A DNA stretch of 64,000 bases, taken from Gerris lacustris. Taxonomy: Eukaryota > Arthropoda > Insecta > Hemiptera > Gerridae. This document shows, piece by piece, positions 46,451 to 58,052 of the stretch; position 1 is the first letter of the stretch; every line of letters begins with the position of its first letter. The position numbers and the translations under genes are program-made. The notes under the pieces were generated by a model that worked only from the letters and a program-made list of their open reading frames with translations, did not search any database and had not been told where the DNA came from. The stretch spans positions 40,893,115-40,957,114 of the forward strand of contig OX578278.1 of the NCBI GenBank assembly GCA_951217055.1. Direction: 5' to 3'.

Positions 46451-46726
46451 CTATCCATGGTGGGACCTGTAGTAGTACGCCCTCTCCGATTACAAAATAT
46501 ATTATTGTTTATACAGTTAAGTGTTTTAGGCCAAGCAATTTATTGAAAGCAAAATTATTTAGAATTTATTGGAATCATTTTAGATTGCTTCCAATAATAA
46601 TCTTTTTTAAATTTATAACTTTGTTTGCTTTTAATAAATTGCATAACCTGAGACACTCAACAGTATAAACAATCATCTATTTTGCAATCGGAGGGTGCAT
46701 ACTACTATAGGTCCCACCATGGATAG
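46451..46726. mobile_element. Nested foldback element, ~110-bp arms
   Basis: CTATCCATGGTGGGACCT at the left is inverted at the right (AGGTCCCACCATGGATAG). The arms continue through GTAGTAGTACGCCCTCTCCG, ATTGTTTATACAGTT and AAGCAATTTATTGAAAGC. The loop is about 60 bp. It lies inside the subterminal zone of the CACTGAG element and is therefore younger than it. Confidence 0.8.
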
Positions 46727-46931
46727 CTACCGTAACATTTACAGGGAACTATACTACTACTAGTACCCTGAATTCATACTTACTCATTGAATGTGACTTT
46801 TTATTTCATTGCTTTACTGACTAAGTATGCAAAGCATAAAGCATGACATCGAACTTACTTAAAAGTTACAACTTTTGTATTGAAACAAGTCAGTAAAGTA
46901 AAGAAAATTTATAAAACGTTGCAATGAAAGA

Positions 46932-47700
46932 CAAATGATGCAAAATAATTAAGGATAGAATAATTTAGCCTGGACACCGTTTTAGTGTATAACATGTTTA
47001 TTATAAAATATATACAAGAAAAATATACATTATACTTAATTACAATATAAAAGTAATTACTATATTTATTATTTTAAAAGTATTACTTTAAAATTATTAA
47101 TTAAAATTATTAAAAAAATATATAGTATTTATATAGTAATTATTACTTTAAAAGTAATTACTGTATAAAATAACTAAATAAAATTATTACTAAATAATAT
47201 ATAATGACTACATTAAAATTACTGTATATTTTTTATATATGCATAAAAGAAAAAAAACAAACAATATAATTACTTATTAATATTTGTTATTTCAGCAAGG
47301 TATTTTTTTTTTTTTTTTAAATTTATTTATCTTTAATAGTTTTAGAATATGCGACAAATTAATGATGCTAAATGTTTAAGGATAAAACAATTTAGCCTGG
47401 ACACAGTTTTATAATACAAATTGTTTAAGCTTATTTATTAAAAATATATAAAAGAAAAATAAACATTTAACTACTACAAAAAGTAATTACAATATAATTT
47501 TAAAAGTATTACTTAAAATTATTATAAAAATAAAAGTATTGAAAAATTAAAATCATTAAGAAATTATTCATTATTACTTTAAATTAATTACTGTATAAAA
47601 TTATAACTAAATAATACATGGTGACTGCATTAAAATTACTACATAATTTTTATACTCGTTTATAAAAGAAAAAAATAACATTATAATTAGATAACATAAT
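46932..47700. repeat. Tandem duplication, ~425-bp period
   Basis: AATTTAGCCTGGACAC at 46966 recurs at 47391. Both are followed by TTTATTAT..AAATATAT, a series of AAGTAATTAC/AAAAGTATTACTT words and TGACTACATTAAAATTACT. Confidence 0.8.
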
Positions 47701-48418
47701 AAATAATAATTAAATTAACACAATAATTAATTACATATAATTAAAACTAACATTATTTCAGTACCTAGGTACTTGTAACAAGTAATATGGAGTACCTGTA
47801 CCTGGTAGTACTGTGTACTAGATAAACTAGAAACAACCCACCCCTAGTTCACGGTACGGAGGTAGGCAAGGAACTGACAACTGACTGACAATAATTCTAG
47901 TTGTCTCTGGCCAGCATGGTGTCGTAAAATGAAACTGCGCATGCTCGGAAGTGGTTTATATAGTTACGGGTATCGTTTTTACATTTACGGAAACTAAACT
48001 TAGGTATGGTGACTAGAACATTAGCTCCTCCGACTTTCTTTATAGTTACAACACATAATTGACTGCAAATTTAGTTCCCGTTACTAAAATCACTTACGGT
48101 TACTATAAACTTTGTTAAAACACTATCCATAACTAAGGTTTTTTTTAAATCGTTCGTCCTAACCAATAATATAAAAAGGGTACCTAGTTGCTTAGTTGCA
48201 GTTACTACATTTATAGTAAAGCGGATATGACTCACAAAAATACTGGAAAATAGACTGCCAACTATAGTTTTACATCAAATTTGAGCTACTCAATTTCACT
48301 TTCCAAGCTTTTCAGTAACGAATTCGTATGTTAGAAGCCATGAATAAATGAAGTACTGCAAAACCGAGGCCTCTGACAACCGAGTTCTTTAATAGGGGCC
48401 CTGAAAACCTTAAACTAT

Positions 48419-48991
48419 GTATCTGAATAGCGAATAAATGTTATCCTCATGAAAATCAATGTTAAACACTTAATAGCAAAATTAAATCATTTAAGAACAA
48501 AAAAACAAACAAAAAAAACAAGGGCGAATGAAGCGAACTAGAATTTCAGAACTTTATCAGACAGGGTGGTCCTGGTTCTAGGGAAAAATTCCAACAAACG
48601 CCCCTAAAAACCCTTAAAAAGATCTTAGTACTGTCGCTCATGGTACTGGTAATCGCTCTACGTACTGCGGTTCTTTGATCCAAACCAAACCCCCAATGTA
48701 AGTTCAGCTGAGGGAACAGGCATACTTTTTTTGGAGGAGTTGGTTGGAAACTTGAAGGTTGGTAAAACATTATGTCAATTTAAATTTCTACCTTTTAAAA
48801 TTTAAGCTTTCAACAAGAATTTAAGATTTTTTTAAAAAACTTTATCTGAATAGCTAGTAAATGTTATCATCATGAAAGTCAATATTAAACAAATAGCTAC
48901 ATTAAATCATTTAAGCTACAAAAAAACTTCAGGGCCGAGTGGAGCGAACTAGAATTTTAGAACTTTATTATACAGGGTGGTCCTAAAGTCT
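48419..48991. repeat. Direct duplication, ~420-bp period
   Basis: TATCTGAATAGC..TAAATGTTATC..CATGAAA.TCAAT and GAGCGAACTAGAATTT.AGAACTTTAT..ACAGGGTGGTCCT occur at 48419-48580 and 48843-48991. The second continues AAGTCTCCCCCC. The ends resemble an abundant insect repeat style (ACAGGGTGGTCC), but I cannot assign a superfamily. Confidence 0.75.
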
Positions 48992-50574
48992 CCCCCCTTT
49001 AAATTTTGAACCATTTGACATAAATGAATGAAACCTGGCGTACTTTTCTTGTGAAAAGGGGTAAAACAGAGTAAGTCTTTTTTTGTGTGATTTACTTCAT
49101 TTTGGTGGTATTGTTCACTTCGGGTCTCGGGTGTTCCATCTAATATGAGCTATCGCAAAAATGAAAAAAAAAAGTTAATAGTAAGACATATTTGTAATGA
49201 ACGTTTTGCATTCTAGGGATGAATGTAAGACATTTTACTTCTTTGAAGGTTTTTCTACAACCATAATTTTGTCGCCGATAAGCGCACAAAACTTCGAAGT
49301 AGGAATGTTTGAAGTTGAATTTCCGCTAAAATATTGACCCTACAAATAAATTGCCAAGAGTAAAAATGTCTCATTTTTATCTAGAGTCTAGAGAATACAA
49401 ACCTTAAATTTGTTACAAATATTAAATTCTCTAAATTTGGCAATTTTTCTTATTTTTTTATGGTATCTAGCAGCAATAGTGATCCCAAAAAAAATCTTAA
49501 ATCCATAGAAGAATTCACAAAACACATTCTACATTGGAAAACTAAGTCCAATCACATGGAATACTTAATCCCTTATACTCTTTAGTTTAAATTAAATTAT
49601 CTACATTTAATACGAGACATGGAAATACCCTAATCCTAGAACTAGATTAACAAAGTAGAAAAAAAGAAGCTCTATTCCTTCGAGTAGCTCTTAACTGACA
49701 ACTGAAATCTACTCTAATATGTTATCTTAAACGCATCTTATTACACATTATACATTTATTTTTTATGGGTCTTTTAGTCTTTTGTTCAACATCTATCGAT
49801 TAATGATTAGGTCAAAATTACATTATAAAACATACATGTTAATATGAAAATGTTAATTTTTGTTAAACGTTAAATTGATTCGATTTTAATCATTAATCGA
49901 ATCAAAGTTTGATTCCAACCGATGATGATAATCTAATGATTAGATTTAATTCTATTAGGAATAATGGATTACAAATTCTTCTCTGCACCCCCTCCCTATC
50001 GGCGCGGCCCGGTATGCTTGCACAAAAAGATAAGATTAAACATAAAAAATTGGGGTAATACTAATAATAATAAAATATTTTAATTTTATTATTAAAAATT
50101 TAAAATACATATAAATATTTTCTGTAGGTCTAAAGTAAAAAATGAATTTTATTCTAATAATGTAATAATCTTTATTTTAAAAGTCATGCTTTGTCAACTT
50201 AGTTTATGTAAAATCCAAATATATAGTTGCGGCAACTGTAATCACCAAAGTTAGTCTCAGATACTTCAGCTCTCAACTAATTCATTAGATGCGGTTACAA
50301 CGTTAAGATTTTCAAGATTCACTTATTTACCGCAACTACAAATAAAACAAAAAATAGTAACAACAATTATAAATAAGTATCCACAACTAATTTATAATTG
50401 GGGATGCTAAACCGGCGTAACTAAACCCTACTTATTGCAGTAGCCACAAAAACAAATGAAAAATAATTGGCGCAAACCAAATGCAGTTGCTTCAATTGCA
50501 TTTGACTTTGCGGTGACCAAATCTGCATTGACTATATTTAGTTTTTGCATTTTCATCCCACTTTTTTCTCAGTG

Positions 50575-52204
50575 TACGAATATTATAAGGAAGTAAACAG
50601 TCAGTTTAAGAAAGATTAAGGTTTCAAGCTTAACTTTAATCCTCCTTAAGTCTCATTAAACATCTGACTCTTTCTATTACTTATATTATGAGAAAGTAAC
50701 AAGACGGTGTAACAATAATTGAGATTGAGATTTCAACTTTAAACCTCCATAAGACACATTAAACCTCTGTCTCTCCGACACTGACTCTTTTTCTTTCATA
50801 TTTCATTTCTTCTTACTAAATAAGTAAAATCTAAACCTCTTTTTCTTTCTTCAGCATTTCTTCTTTTCTCATTGGCACTCAAGATGACCACTAGTAATTA
50901 AAAACCATCTTTGTACAATAATATTAATTTTTAATAGAGAGATTTCTCTACTTTCTTCCTGCTGTGAACCTTTATAATTTTTTATTTAGTAATTACTTAC
51001 TCTTTTACTGATAAGCTATCTATTCCGTAATAGCAGATAAACTGGTACGAATAGTCTAATTAGAATATAGTTATGCCGTGATGCCGTTGTTGCTGTTTAT
51101 TAAATAAGCAAGTGAAAGCGGTCGTATTAAAGCACTTGTTATTCGCTCAACTATATCTGTTGAGATATTTTTAACTCTAGTCTTAGTGAAAGTTTTCCTT
51201 GTTTTCCCTTGTTTTTTTTAAAAATAAAAACCTTCATATATGTAGAATTGAAAGTCTAATAAATTAAAACTTCTAATACACTATATCTGTAAATGTCCAT
51301 TATTTATGTATATTTATATTTTTTTCAGGTAATTTAAATAATTTACTTATTCTGGTGAGGAAAAAAGTATTCTATCCAATAGGTACGGAATTTTTATTTT
51401 ATTTATTTACAATTATTAGGTGTTTTTAAACGATTAGAGTGGTTTTTAGCTGGATGTCTGTCTGTGTTACACATAACTCCCATAGTTTATAAGCTGGAGA
51501 GTTGAAATTTGGTATAACAATCATTCATTACATGTAGTTGTGCTACCCGGAAAAAAATAATTTGTGCCGTTATTAACTTATTTTGCCGAGTCAGCAAAAA
51601 TTTCAAAAATTCATATACAAAATCGAATATTTTTCCGATTGAGCTGAAAATAAGTCCTCCTTATTGCTACTTATTATCGCCACCATTTTGGAATTATTTG
51701 GTTAGGAAAAGTTTAGAGACCGTCCGATTTGTTTTACGACTTAATAAAGGAGTATATACTTTTCAAATGAATCTTTTTTTGTATTCTTATTGGAATTTCG
51801 ATTAGAACGTCATTTGGATTCAAATTCCTAACGTTGGTTCTTGCTCAAAATAATTACGTTTTTACTGTAGATTTGCTAACAGTGTTCTAGCAAGAAAGAA
51901 ATTAAAATTATAATTATAAGTTTCATTTTATATGAGCAAAAACATAGCTTCCTCTTTTACCTTTTTTTACATATTTAGTGAAAATGTGTGTTTATATCGT
52001 GCATATATGGTTTTGATGTTGTTTTTTTTTTTTAAATAGTAAAAGGTACTTTATGACTATATGTGACTGGTAATGTGTGTGGTATTAATATGCGACTATA
52101 TTTGGACAATCATTTTAAAAGGTATGGTGGTTCGAAAAAATATTCCTATACGGACCGACCAACAAACAATAGCAAAAAAAAATTTTTTTTTTTGGAATAA
52201 TCAC
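50575..52204. other. AT-rich spacer, no gene seen
   Basis: 50641-50900 is C/T-rich and 51041-51190 becomes mildly G-rich, the reverse order of the clear skew switches. 51490-51515 (GGAGAGTTGAAATTTGGTAT) matches the core word of the dispersed families. No coding support. Confidence 0.45.
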
Positions 52205-52245
52205 TATGCTTTCGTTACTTTAAGTAAGTTGGGAAGCAGAAAGAG
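52205..52245 (-). repeat. GGAAGCATTG family, hairpin end
   Basis: Minus strand GCTTCCCAACTTACTTAAAG then TAACGAAAGCATAGTGAT, followed by a run of T/A and TTGTTGGTCGGTCCGTATAG. Confidence 0.6.
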
Positions 52246-53029
52246 CAAGTTATATATTTGATGTTATGTCAGTTGCAGGTATATTTTGTAAGGTAGTGTA
52301 TGGTATATATACTGTATACAAATGGATACTGGACAGTGAAAGTTAAGGAGAAATTCTATTCAAGTATTTACCAGAAGCTCAACTCATTTTTCTACTATCA
52401 AATACATGACAAACTTCACGAACTAAACTTAATTCTACTTAGATTAGCTTTTTAATCTTAATGCACAATTTTATAAAATTATTAAGTAGGTAATAATACA
52501 GGTATTTCAGGCTATAGTGTGTAGCTTAGTGTAGCAGGCTATAATAGTAAAAGACTTTCAGATTTGTTACTTTCAATTTGAAAAAATAAATTGCTATTGC
52601 GAAAACATTAAAAGTATTAAACCAAATGTCCTAAATTGCTCCTTATTTCACCAAAGAAAGCGCTTACATTTTATGGAATCTAGAAACTGGTTCTTTTATA
52701 ATTATGTAAAATTATTATTCTGTAACTAAGGGGTAAATTATTGTAAGTCTATTTTTTTTAATATACTTTTTCTGGGATGTACTGCATTAAGCTAGCAGAT
52801 AATTGTAGTGTACAGTATTTTATCTTCTTTGTTAGTAAATAAAGAGATATTCAATGTAAAAATATTGTACATTTTGAAGAGAGACTAAATTTTCCGTTTT
52901 TTTAGCGAGTACCTATGTAATATAAATAGCTTTGAAAAATTGCTAAATGTTTTCGAAATATTTTTCAACTTAATGGCATAATTCATTTATGTTTATCTTG
53001 TAAAATACCAGATTTTTGCTTTCAAATTT

Positions 53030-53300
53030 ACTGAAGGGAGCGAAGCATTGTAATTATTCTGAAGAACGTAATGTTTTAGACAAAAATCCATTAGAAAACA
53101 AATCTGGTCTCGTGTCTGTCGTTTAACTATTTTGTGAACCACCATATCATAAAAACTACTTGTTTGATTTTAATGAAATTTGAATGAATTGAAATGAATT
53201 TGAATGGTAGGGGTAGGTATATATAATTAGCCCACGAGTCATAATAAACTAATTTATTGGTCCTTTGATTCGGTTAAAAAAAAAACCAATTTTTTAAAAA
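53030..53300 (+). repeat. GGAAGCATTG family, left end
   Basis: GAGCGAAGCATTGTAATTAT, TCTGAAGAACGTAATGTTTT, CTGGTCTCGTGTCTGTCG, TGTGAACCACCATATCATAA, then TTTGATTTTAATGAAATTTG. The order is that of the other members. Confidence 0.65.
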
Positions 53301-53593
53301 AAGGGGAAATATTAAATATATTTGACATAATGGATCATAAAAGCAAATTGTATCTAAGTACACAATAGCACGCGAAGAAGCTATGTGCCTTACTAATTGG
53401 CAATCTATTTTTTATTAATTTATTACTTGAGTTTAATTATATTGGTAATATTTGTTATTTGTAAAGAGATGGTTTAAGGGCGTGTTATTTATTTATTATC
53501 ATATTTAATTATAACTTGAAAAGAATTTTAATATATAGTCGTGTAAAGTTTAAATTGAGTATTGACATTTTAAGATTTAAAAAAAACAAGGTT

Positions 53594-53661
53594 ATTTTTT
53601 TTTTTTTTTTTTTTTACAGTCAGAATGTTGCAATTGGTTTTCTTGTTATATTTTGCAAAAA

Positions 53662-53690
<29 letters not shown>
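53594..53690 (+). repeat. Two poly-T tracts
   Basis: About 23 T near 53594-53616 and about 25 T near 53666-53690. Confidence 0.9.
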
Positions 53691-53694
<4 letters not shown>

Positions 53695-53760
53695 GTAACA
53701 CAATTTTAAATTCTTATGAACAAGTATAAACAATTTAGAATTGTTACTAGAAAAGAGTTG

Positions 53761-54060
53761 ACATTATATGGCATAAAGGAGATAAGTCGAGGGAGAGTGT
53801 TTGGAGGTCAGATTCCAGGAAGAAAGGATTTAGCGAAAAAAAGAGGTCCTGGGAGGAGTGTCCTTGCTACAAGGACCAAGGATATCTTTAGCAGGACCTC
53901 CCCCACTCTTAGCACTTAGTACTTGGACTTGATCCTTACCCCACTCCTAGGCGTCCAGGACCTCCTCTCCTCCCCACCACGTCTCGTCCTAGATAACCCT
54001 CCTACTTGTCTCGACGTGTCCTCAATTCTTTTTACCCTGGATGAATGAAACAAGTCTTCT
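53761..54060. other. G-rich to C-rich skew switch centred on a hairpin
   Basis: 53761-53880 has about 39 G and 15 C, 53881-54000 about 17 G and 48 C, and 54001-54060 about 9 G and 16 C. The turning point coincides with nested hairpins: GAGGTCCTG (53843) with CAGGACCTC (53892-53900), and GTCCTTgctacAAGGAC (53860-53876) inside. A 67-codon frame over the left side is not recognisable. Confidence 0.75.
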
Positions 54061-55407
54061 GGTGAATTCTGTTTCCTATTGTCCTGTTTCTTATTCGGTC
54101 CTTAGTTCCCTGTTCTTATAAGAGTCCTTATTCTAGACATTGTATTCTTCTCCCAGAAATAAAACCAGAATACTCTTTTTTGAATTCTTTGCATTTCTCT
54201 TTAACGGTTCACAATTCGTTTGTGTTTTTAGTTTTTAAACTACGTACCTTCCAAATTTCAGATTATATAATGATATACACTAATCTAAGGCAGAAATTTT
54301 GAAGAACATGTAAGACATTTTTTTTTTAGACTGCGGAGTCCTTAACGACAACAGTTTATTTATACTTATTATTTGACTATTATTATCCTTTTTTACTTTC
54401 TTCATAATTTATCCTTTTTCCATCCGTGACGAAAGTTAAGACAAAGTTTTTTTTTGGTTTTTTGTTTTTTGGAGGTTTAACTGCTGAGGTTATTTTCCTC
54501 CGAGAATATTTAGAAATATTTATAAAAATAAATAGAAAGCAAATAAATATAAATACATAAAAATAAATGGATATTGGTTTAAAAAAACCTAAAAAAAAAA
54601 AAAAATAAATAAAAAATAAATAAATAAACTAAATATAAAAATAAATTCGACTCAAGAAGGTTTAATGTCAAAATTTGAATCTTTGTCTCAATCTCTACGC
54701 TGATTTGTTTAATGATGTATAATGAAAGTATAGTGTATGCAAAGCAATTCAGTTTAAGATCTATATAGATTTATATATTTTAAATCTTTTACATATTTAG
54801 TATGCATATTTCATATTCTAAAACTTTTCTTAAAAAGTCGTTGATGAATTTATACACATTTTGTGGTCCTCTGAATCCAAAAAAAGTGTTTTTAAAGTAC
54901 TAAACAATAAATGCTGTCCGTGCTGACTCGTGCGACCGATATATTTCATATAATAATTTTATTTATTTTGATATATTATTTAAACTAACTTCTTTTATGA
55001 TAAATTTATACGTTTTTAGGTCTCCAACAAGTCCAAACAAGTCTGTCGTCGTAGATCCTGAAATATCAGGAAGATATATTTTATATGTTATCTTAGTTAT
55101 GACATTTCACCATTAAGTTATAACTTTCTCTTGAGTTATTTCTTGTTGTCTATATACATTTACATGTATTCTTTGTTTTAAGGGAACTCTTTTAAGGCGA
55201 CACTGTGAATATGTGTTTCGATTTGGTTTAGATTTCTCTTCGTTCCTCGTTCCCTCCTCTGACATTTCAATTTGACCTTTTCCTCAACACTGACAATATT
55301 TTTTTTTCCACCATCTCCATTACTTTTATATTTATTTCTCACTTATTTTATTTTACAAAAACATTTTTTAATATTAATTCGTCATGGAACAACCTTTATT
55401 ATTTAAA

Positions 55408-55440
<33 letters not shown>

Positions 55441-55786
55441 TTTATATGTATATATAAAATGCATATACTTTCTAATTTTTCTTCTCAAATATTTAATTTA
55501 AATATTCAATAATAATGACAGAATAATTATAATGGAAAAAATTAAAAATACGTTTAAAATGTTATGTAACACGTTAAAATTAAATGTCTTGACGATAATT
55601 CTTTCTTAATGTTTTATAACATTTATTAATTTGAATATTTAAAAAATAAATTATAAAATGTTTGGATTACTAAGTAAGCGTTTCTTAAAATATCTTAAGA
55701 ATATATATTTATTACTAGGGCTACTCTTATCTATTTTGTTTTCATGTTCAATTTTTCTTTTTCGTGTTTTATTTTTGTGTGTTGAT
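54061..55786. other. AT-rich spacer, no gene seen
   Basis: No gene. Contains an A-run with (TA)n at 55407-55445 and A-rich low complexity at 54580-54640. Confidence 0.5.
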
Positions 55787-55860
55787 TCGAAGTAGATGAA
55801 TTGGTAGAGCATTATTCTGTCAGTAATGCTTGTAAAATATTTTCGTTTTGCTCTTACCAT
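55787..55860 (+). repeat. tRNA-like relic
   Basis: GTAGATGAATTGGTAGAGCATT resembles a tRNA D-arm and polymerase III A-box (TRGYNNAGNNG). ATTCTGTCAGTAATGC could be an anticodon arm. The T-arm position is too degraded (TTTTCGTTTTGC). It is probably a SINE head or pseudo-tRNA. Confidence 0.4.
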
Positions 55861-56034
55861 CTTGCACTAAATATCTATATTCTTTCTTTATCCGGTACCC
55901 TTTATTATTTTTACTTTACTTACTCATGTATGTACGTACTATTTTTAGGGAGAAATTATTTTAATGATAGCGCGCGTAAATTCAATTTTGAGGTTTTAAT
56001 GGATTTACAATAAGTTCTAATAAGTGGTTTTGTA

Positions 56035-56485
56035 AAAAAAATATCTGTCCGTCGTATGTACAGAGGCGTGATGCCTAAACTACTGACCGTTTTTGATATC
56101 AATTTGCGTAAATATTGAATAACAATTATGAGGCGAAATCGAGAATAACAATTTTTGCTCAAATTTGAGGGTGTTAATCCTTCTAAACTCTGATGAATAA
56201 ACGTGAATTAATTTTTGAAACGGTTACGATTTTTATTTAAAAAATCGATTAGTAGTGCATTTATAAACTAATTTAACAATTTAAGTAGTTTTCCTTAGAA
56301 ATATCTTTGAGGTATTGATGAAAATAAATCTGATTTTTCTGAAAGTTGTAAAATTTTAAAAATAAGGATTTAAAAATCTCCTGTTGAACACTTTTTATAT
56401 ATGTTTAATAATAAATTAATTATATTTGTTATTATTTGATTTATAATTTTTAGTATCACTGTGCATAATATGAGAAAGTATTGTT
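56035..56485 (+). repeat. Dispersed repeat (tRNA-ended family)
   Basis: GAGGCGAAATCGAGAATAAC, CTCAAATTTGAGGGTG, AACTCTGATGAATAAACGTG, TTTTTGAAACGGTTACG, AACTAATTTAACAATTTAAG and TTTTCCTTAGAAATATC follow the order of the right arm at 37.2-37.45 kb. It ends with CACTGTGCATAATATGAGAAAGTATTG. Confidence 0.65.
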
Positions 56486-56912
56486 CCAGTTTGTCGGACT
56501 AACTATGATAATTAATTTGAGTATTATATGTATATATAAAGGAGTATGAATTAGGTAAATACAAAAGAGTGGTATATTGATCATTGTAATATTTTAATTT
56601 TAAAATTTCTAATTAAAAATATATTTTATTAATTTATATAAGTCTCAATAATATTTACTAAAAAAAGAATATTGAAAGGCATTGAAACCAAACTCTCTTT
56701 TGCTATACATATTATAATATTTAAACGGATCACGTTTTTTTTTTAAATTTTTTGTGTAACTCTTGGTTACAACATGTACATACACTTTTTTAAAGATTAT
56801 TTCAAGACTGCGTTTATTTTATTTTATTTTTTAAAACACAACCGTCTATATAAAATATTATGCATGTGTTATGGCCTACAGACACGTACTCCATATACAT
56901 ATATATGAGTTT

Positions 56913-56916
<4 letters not shown>

Positions 56917-56995
<79 letters not shown>
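56917..56995. repeat. (TA)n microsatellite, ~79 bp
   Basis: Pure alternating TA. It creates overlapping open frames of Tyr-Ile repeats that are not genes. Confidence 0.95.
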
Positions 56996-56999
<4 letters not shown>

Positions 57000-57603
57000 A
57001 ATATGTTTACATATATGCGTATGTGTATATGTAAGAGTATTTCTAGGTGTTGATTGTTATATATATACATAAAAGAGATGTACACGAATATATTTTACAC
57101 TGAATCGTTATTGTGTGTTGCTTTTGTAATAATAATTTATGTGCATTCGAGAATAGCTGTTCAGGATTTGCATAATTATTATCTATTTATTGTTCACATA
57201 TGTATGGTTTTATCTTGTTTCTTGTTTTTAAATGTTAAAAAATCACAAATCTAGAAAATAATATTTAGTTTTAAACAAAACGATTAATTTGTATTATTAA
57301 CATTTTTTAAATAATTTTTTGTAGATAGATAATCATTTTTGTTTAATTTAAAAAAAATTCTAAAAAGAAATATACAAATAGAAAGAATGTATACTGTTTT
57401 AGAGCATCAATATTGATAATGGAGACTTTAATGTAATTTACAAATTTTTTAGGTCGTTAAATACGTGATTTCCTGAATTTATAATAGAATTCTCTGGAGT
57501 TTTAATACCTATCGTTTTAAAGATGAGTCCAATGAAAAATAAATTAGTGTAAATCGAATTAAAATTCCCAAAGTTATGGTTTTAGGATAAAAAATGTAGT
57601 GCA

Positions 57604-57680
57604 GAAAATTGTATTCGAACTCTTGACCTCTTGCGTGTTAAACGTACACACTACCACAGGGCCTCACTATTTTATGAAGG
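57604..57680 (-). repeat. tRNA-like relic (A-box and B-box visible)
   Basis: Minus strand: GTGAGGCCCTGTGGTAGTGTG (A-box-like), a possible anticodon arm GTACGTTTAACACGC, then GGTCAAGAGTTCGAATAC (B-box-like). Box spacing is near that of a tRNA, but the acceptor stem does not pair well. A second A-box-like TGGCGCAACAGCTCGTTAAG lies on the plus strand at 57918. Confidence 0.45.
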
Positions 57681-58052
57681 TGAATTTTAATTTTTAAAAC
57701 TATTAAAAAAAGAAAAAAAAAACGAGTAGTTGAAAGTAAACCCCCCAATTATCCCCCTTTTTTACTCTATCCCTTTCTAGTCACAGTTTATTTGCTTTAA
57801 ACCCTGTTTTTTTCTCTAACCTTGTTTCAGGCACAGTAAATAATATCCTACTCTTTCTTGATCGCTGGACTTTTTTTTATTTACAAAACCTTTTTAATAA
57901 TATAGAAAGATAATCCGTGGCGCAACAGCTCGTTAAGGGCGTGCCAAAGGGCTTATACAACTATATATTTGTAATAGATGACACGGGTTAGTGTTTCGCT
58001 CCATCAGCTGTATAAACCGTATAATTGTCAGAAGGAACCGGTCATATATTAA

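Larger units (their letters stand above)
45828..50574. mobile_element. 4.7-kb inverted-repeat element, CACTGAG ends
   Basis: CACTGAGAAAAAA at the left and TTTTTTCTCAGTG at the right, each bordered by TA. The outer about 400-700 bp on both sides are packed with short related words in both orientations (GTTGCTGTAACTACAAAATT, GTAGTAACCGT, GCGGTTACAAC, CGCAACTACAA). CACTR ends and many subterminal repeats are the habit of CACTA/EnSpm and Chapaev elements, while TA flanks would also fit Tc1/mariner relatives. No transposase frame was found. The middle is filled with nested insertions and duplications. Confidence 0.65.

Noticed and set aside
50641..51190. Reverse (C-rich to G-rich) skew switch
   Set aside because: The change is spread over about 200 bp and weak on the G side. 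It is noted as the main visible exception to test, not counted as a site.
53716..53919. 67-codon frame rich in Arg/Lys/Gly
   Set aside because: Its composition is explained by the G-rich half of the skew switch. No known family fits.
55787..55860. Functional tRNA gene
   Set aside because: The D-arm is plausible but the T-arm and acceptor stem do not pair, so it is kept only as a relic.
56860..57085. Tyr-Ile repeat frames on both strands
   Set aside because: They are translations of a (TA)n microsatellite.
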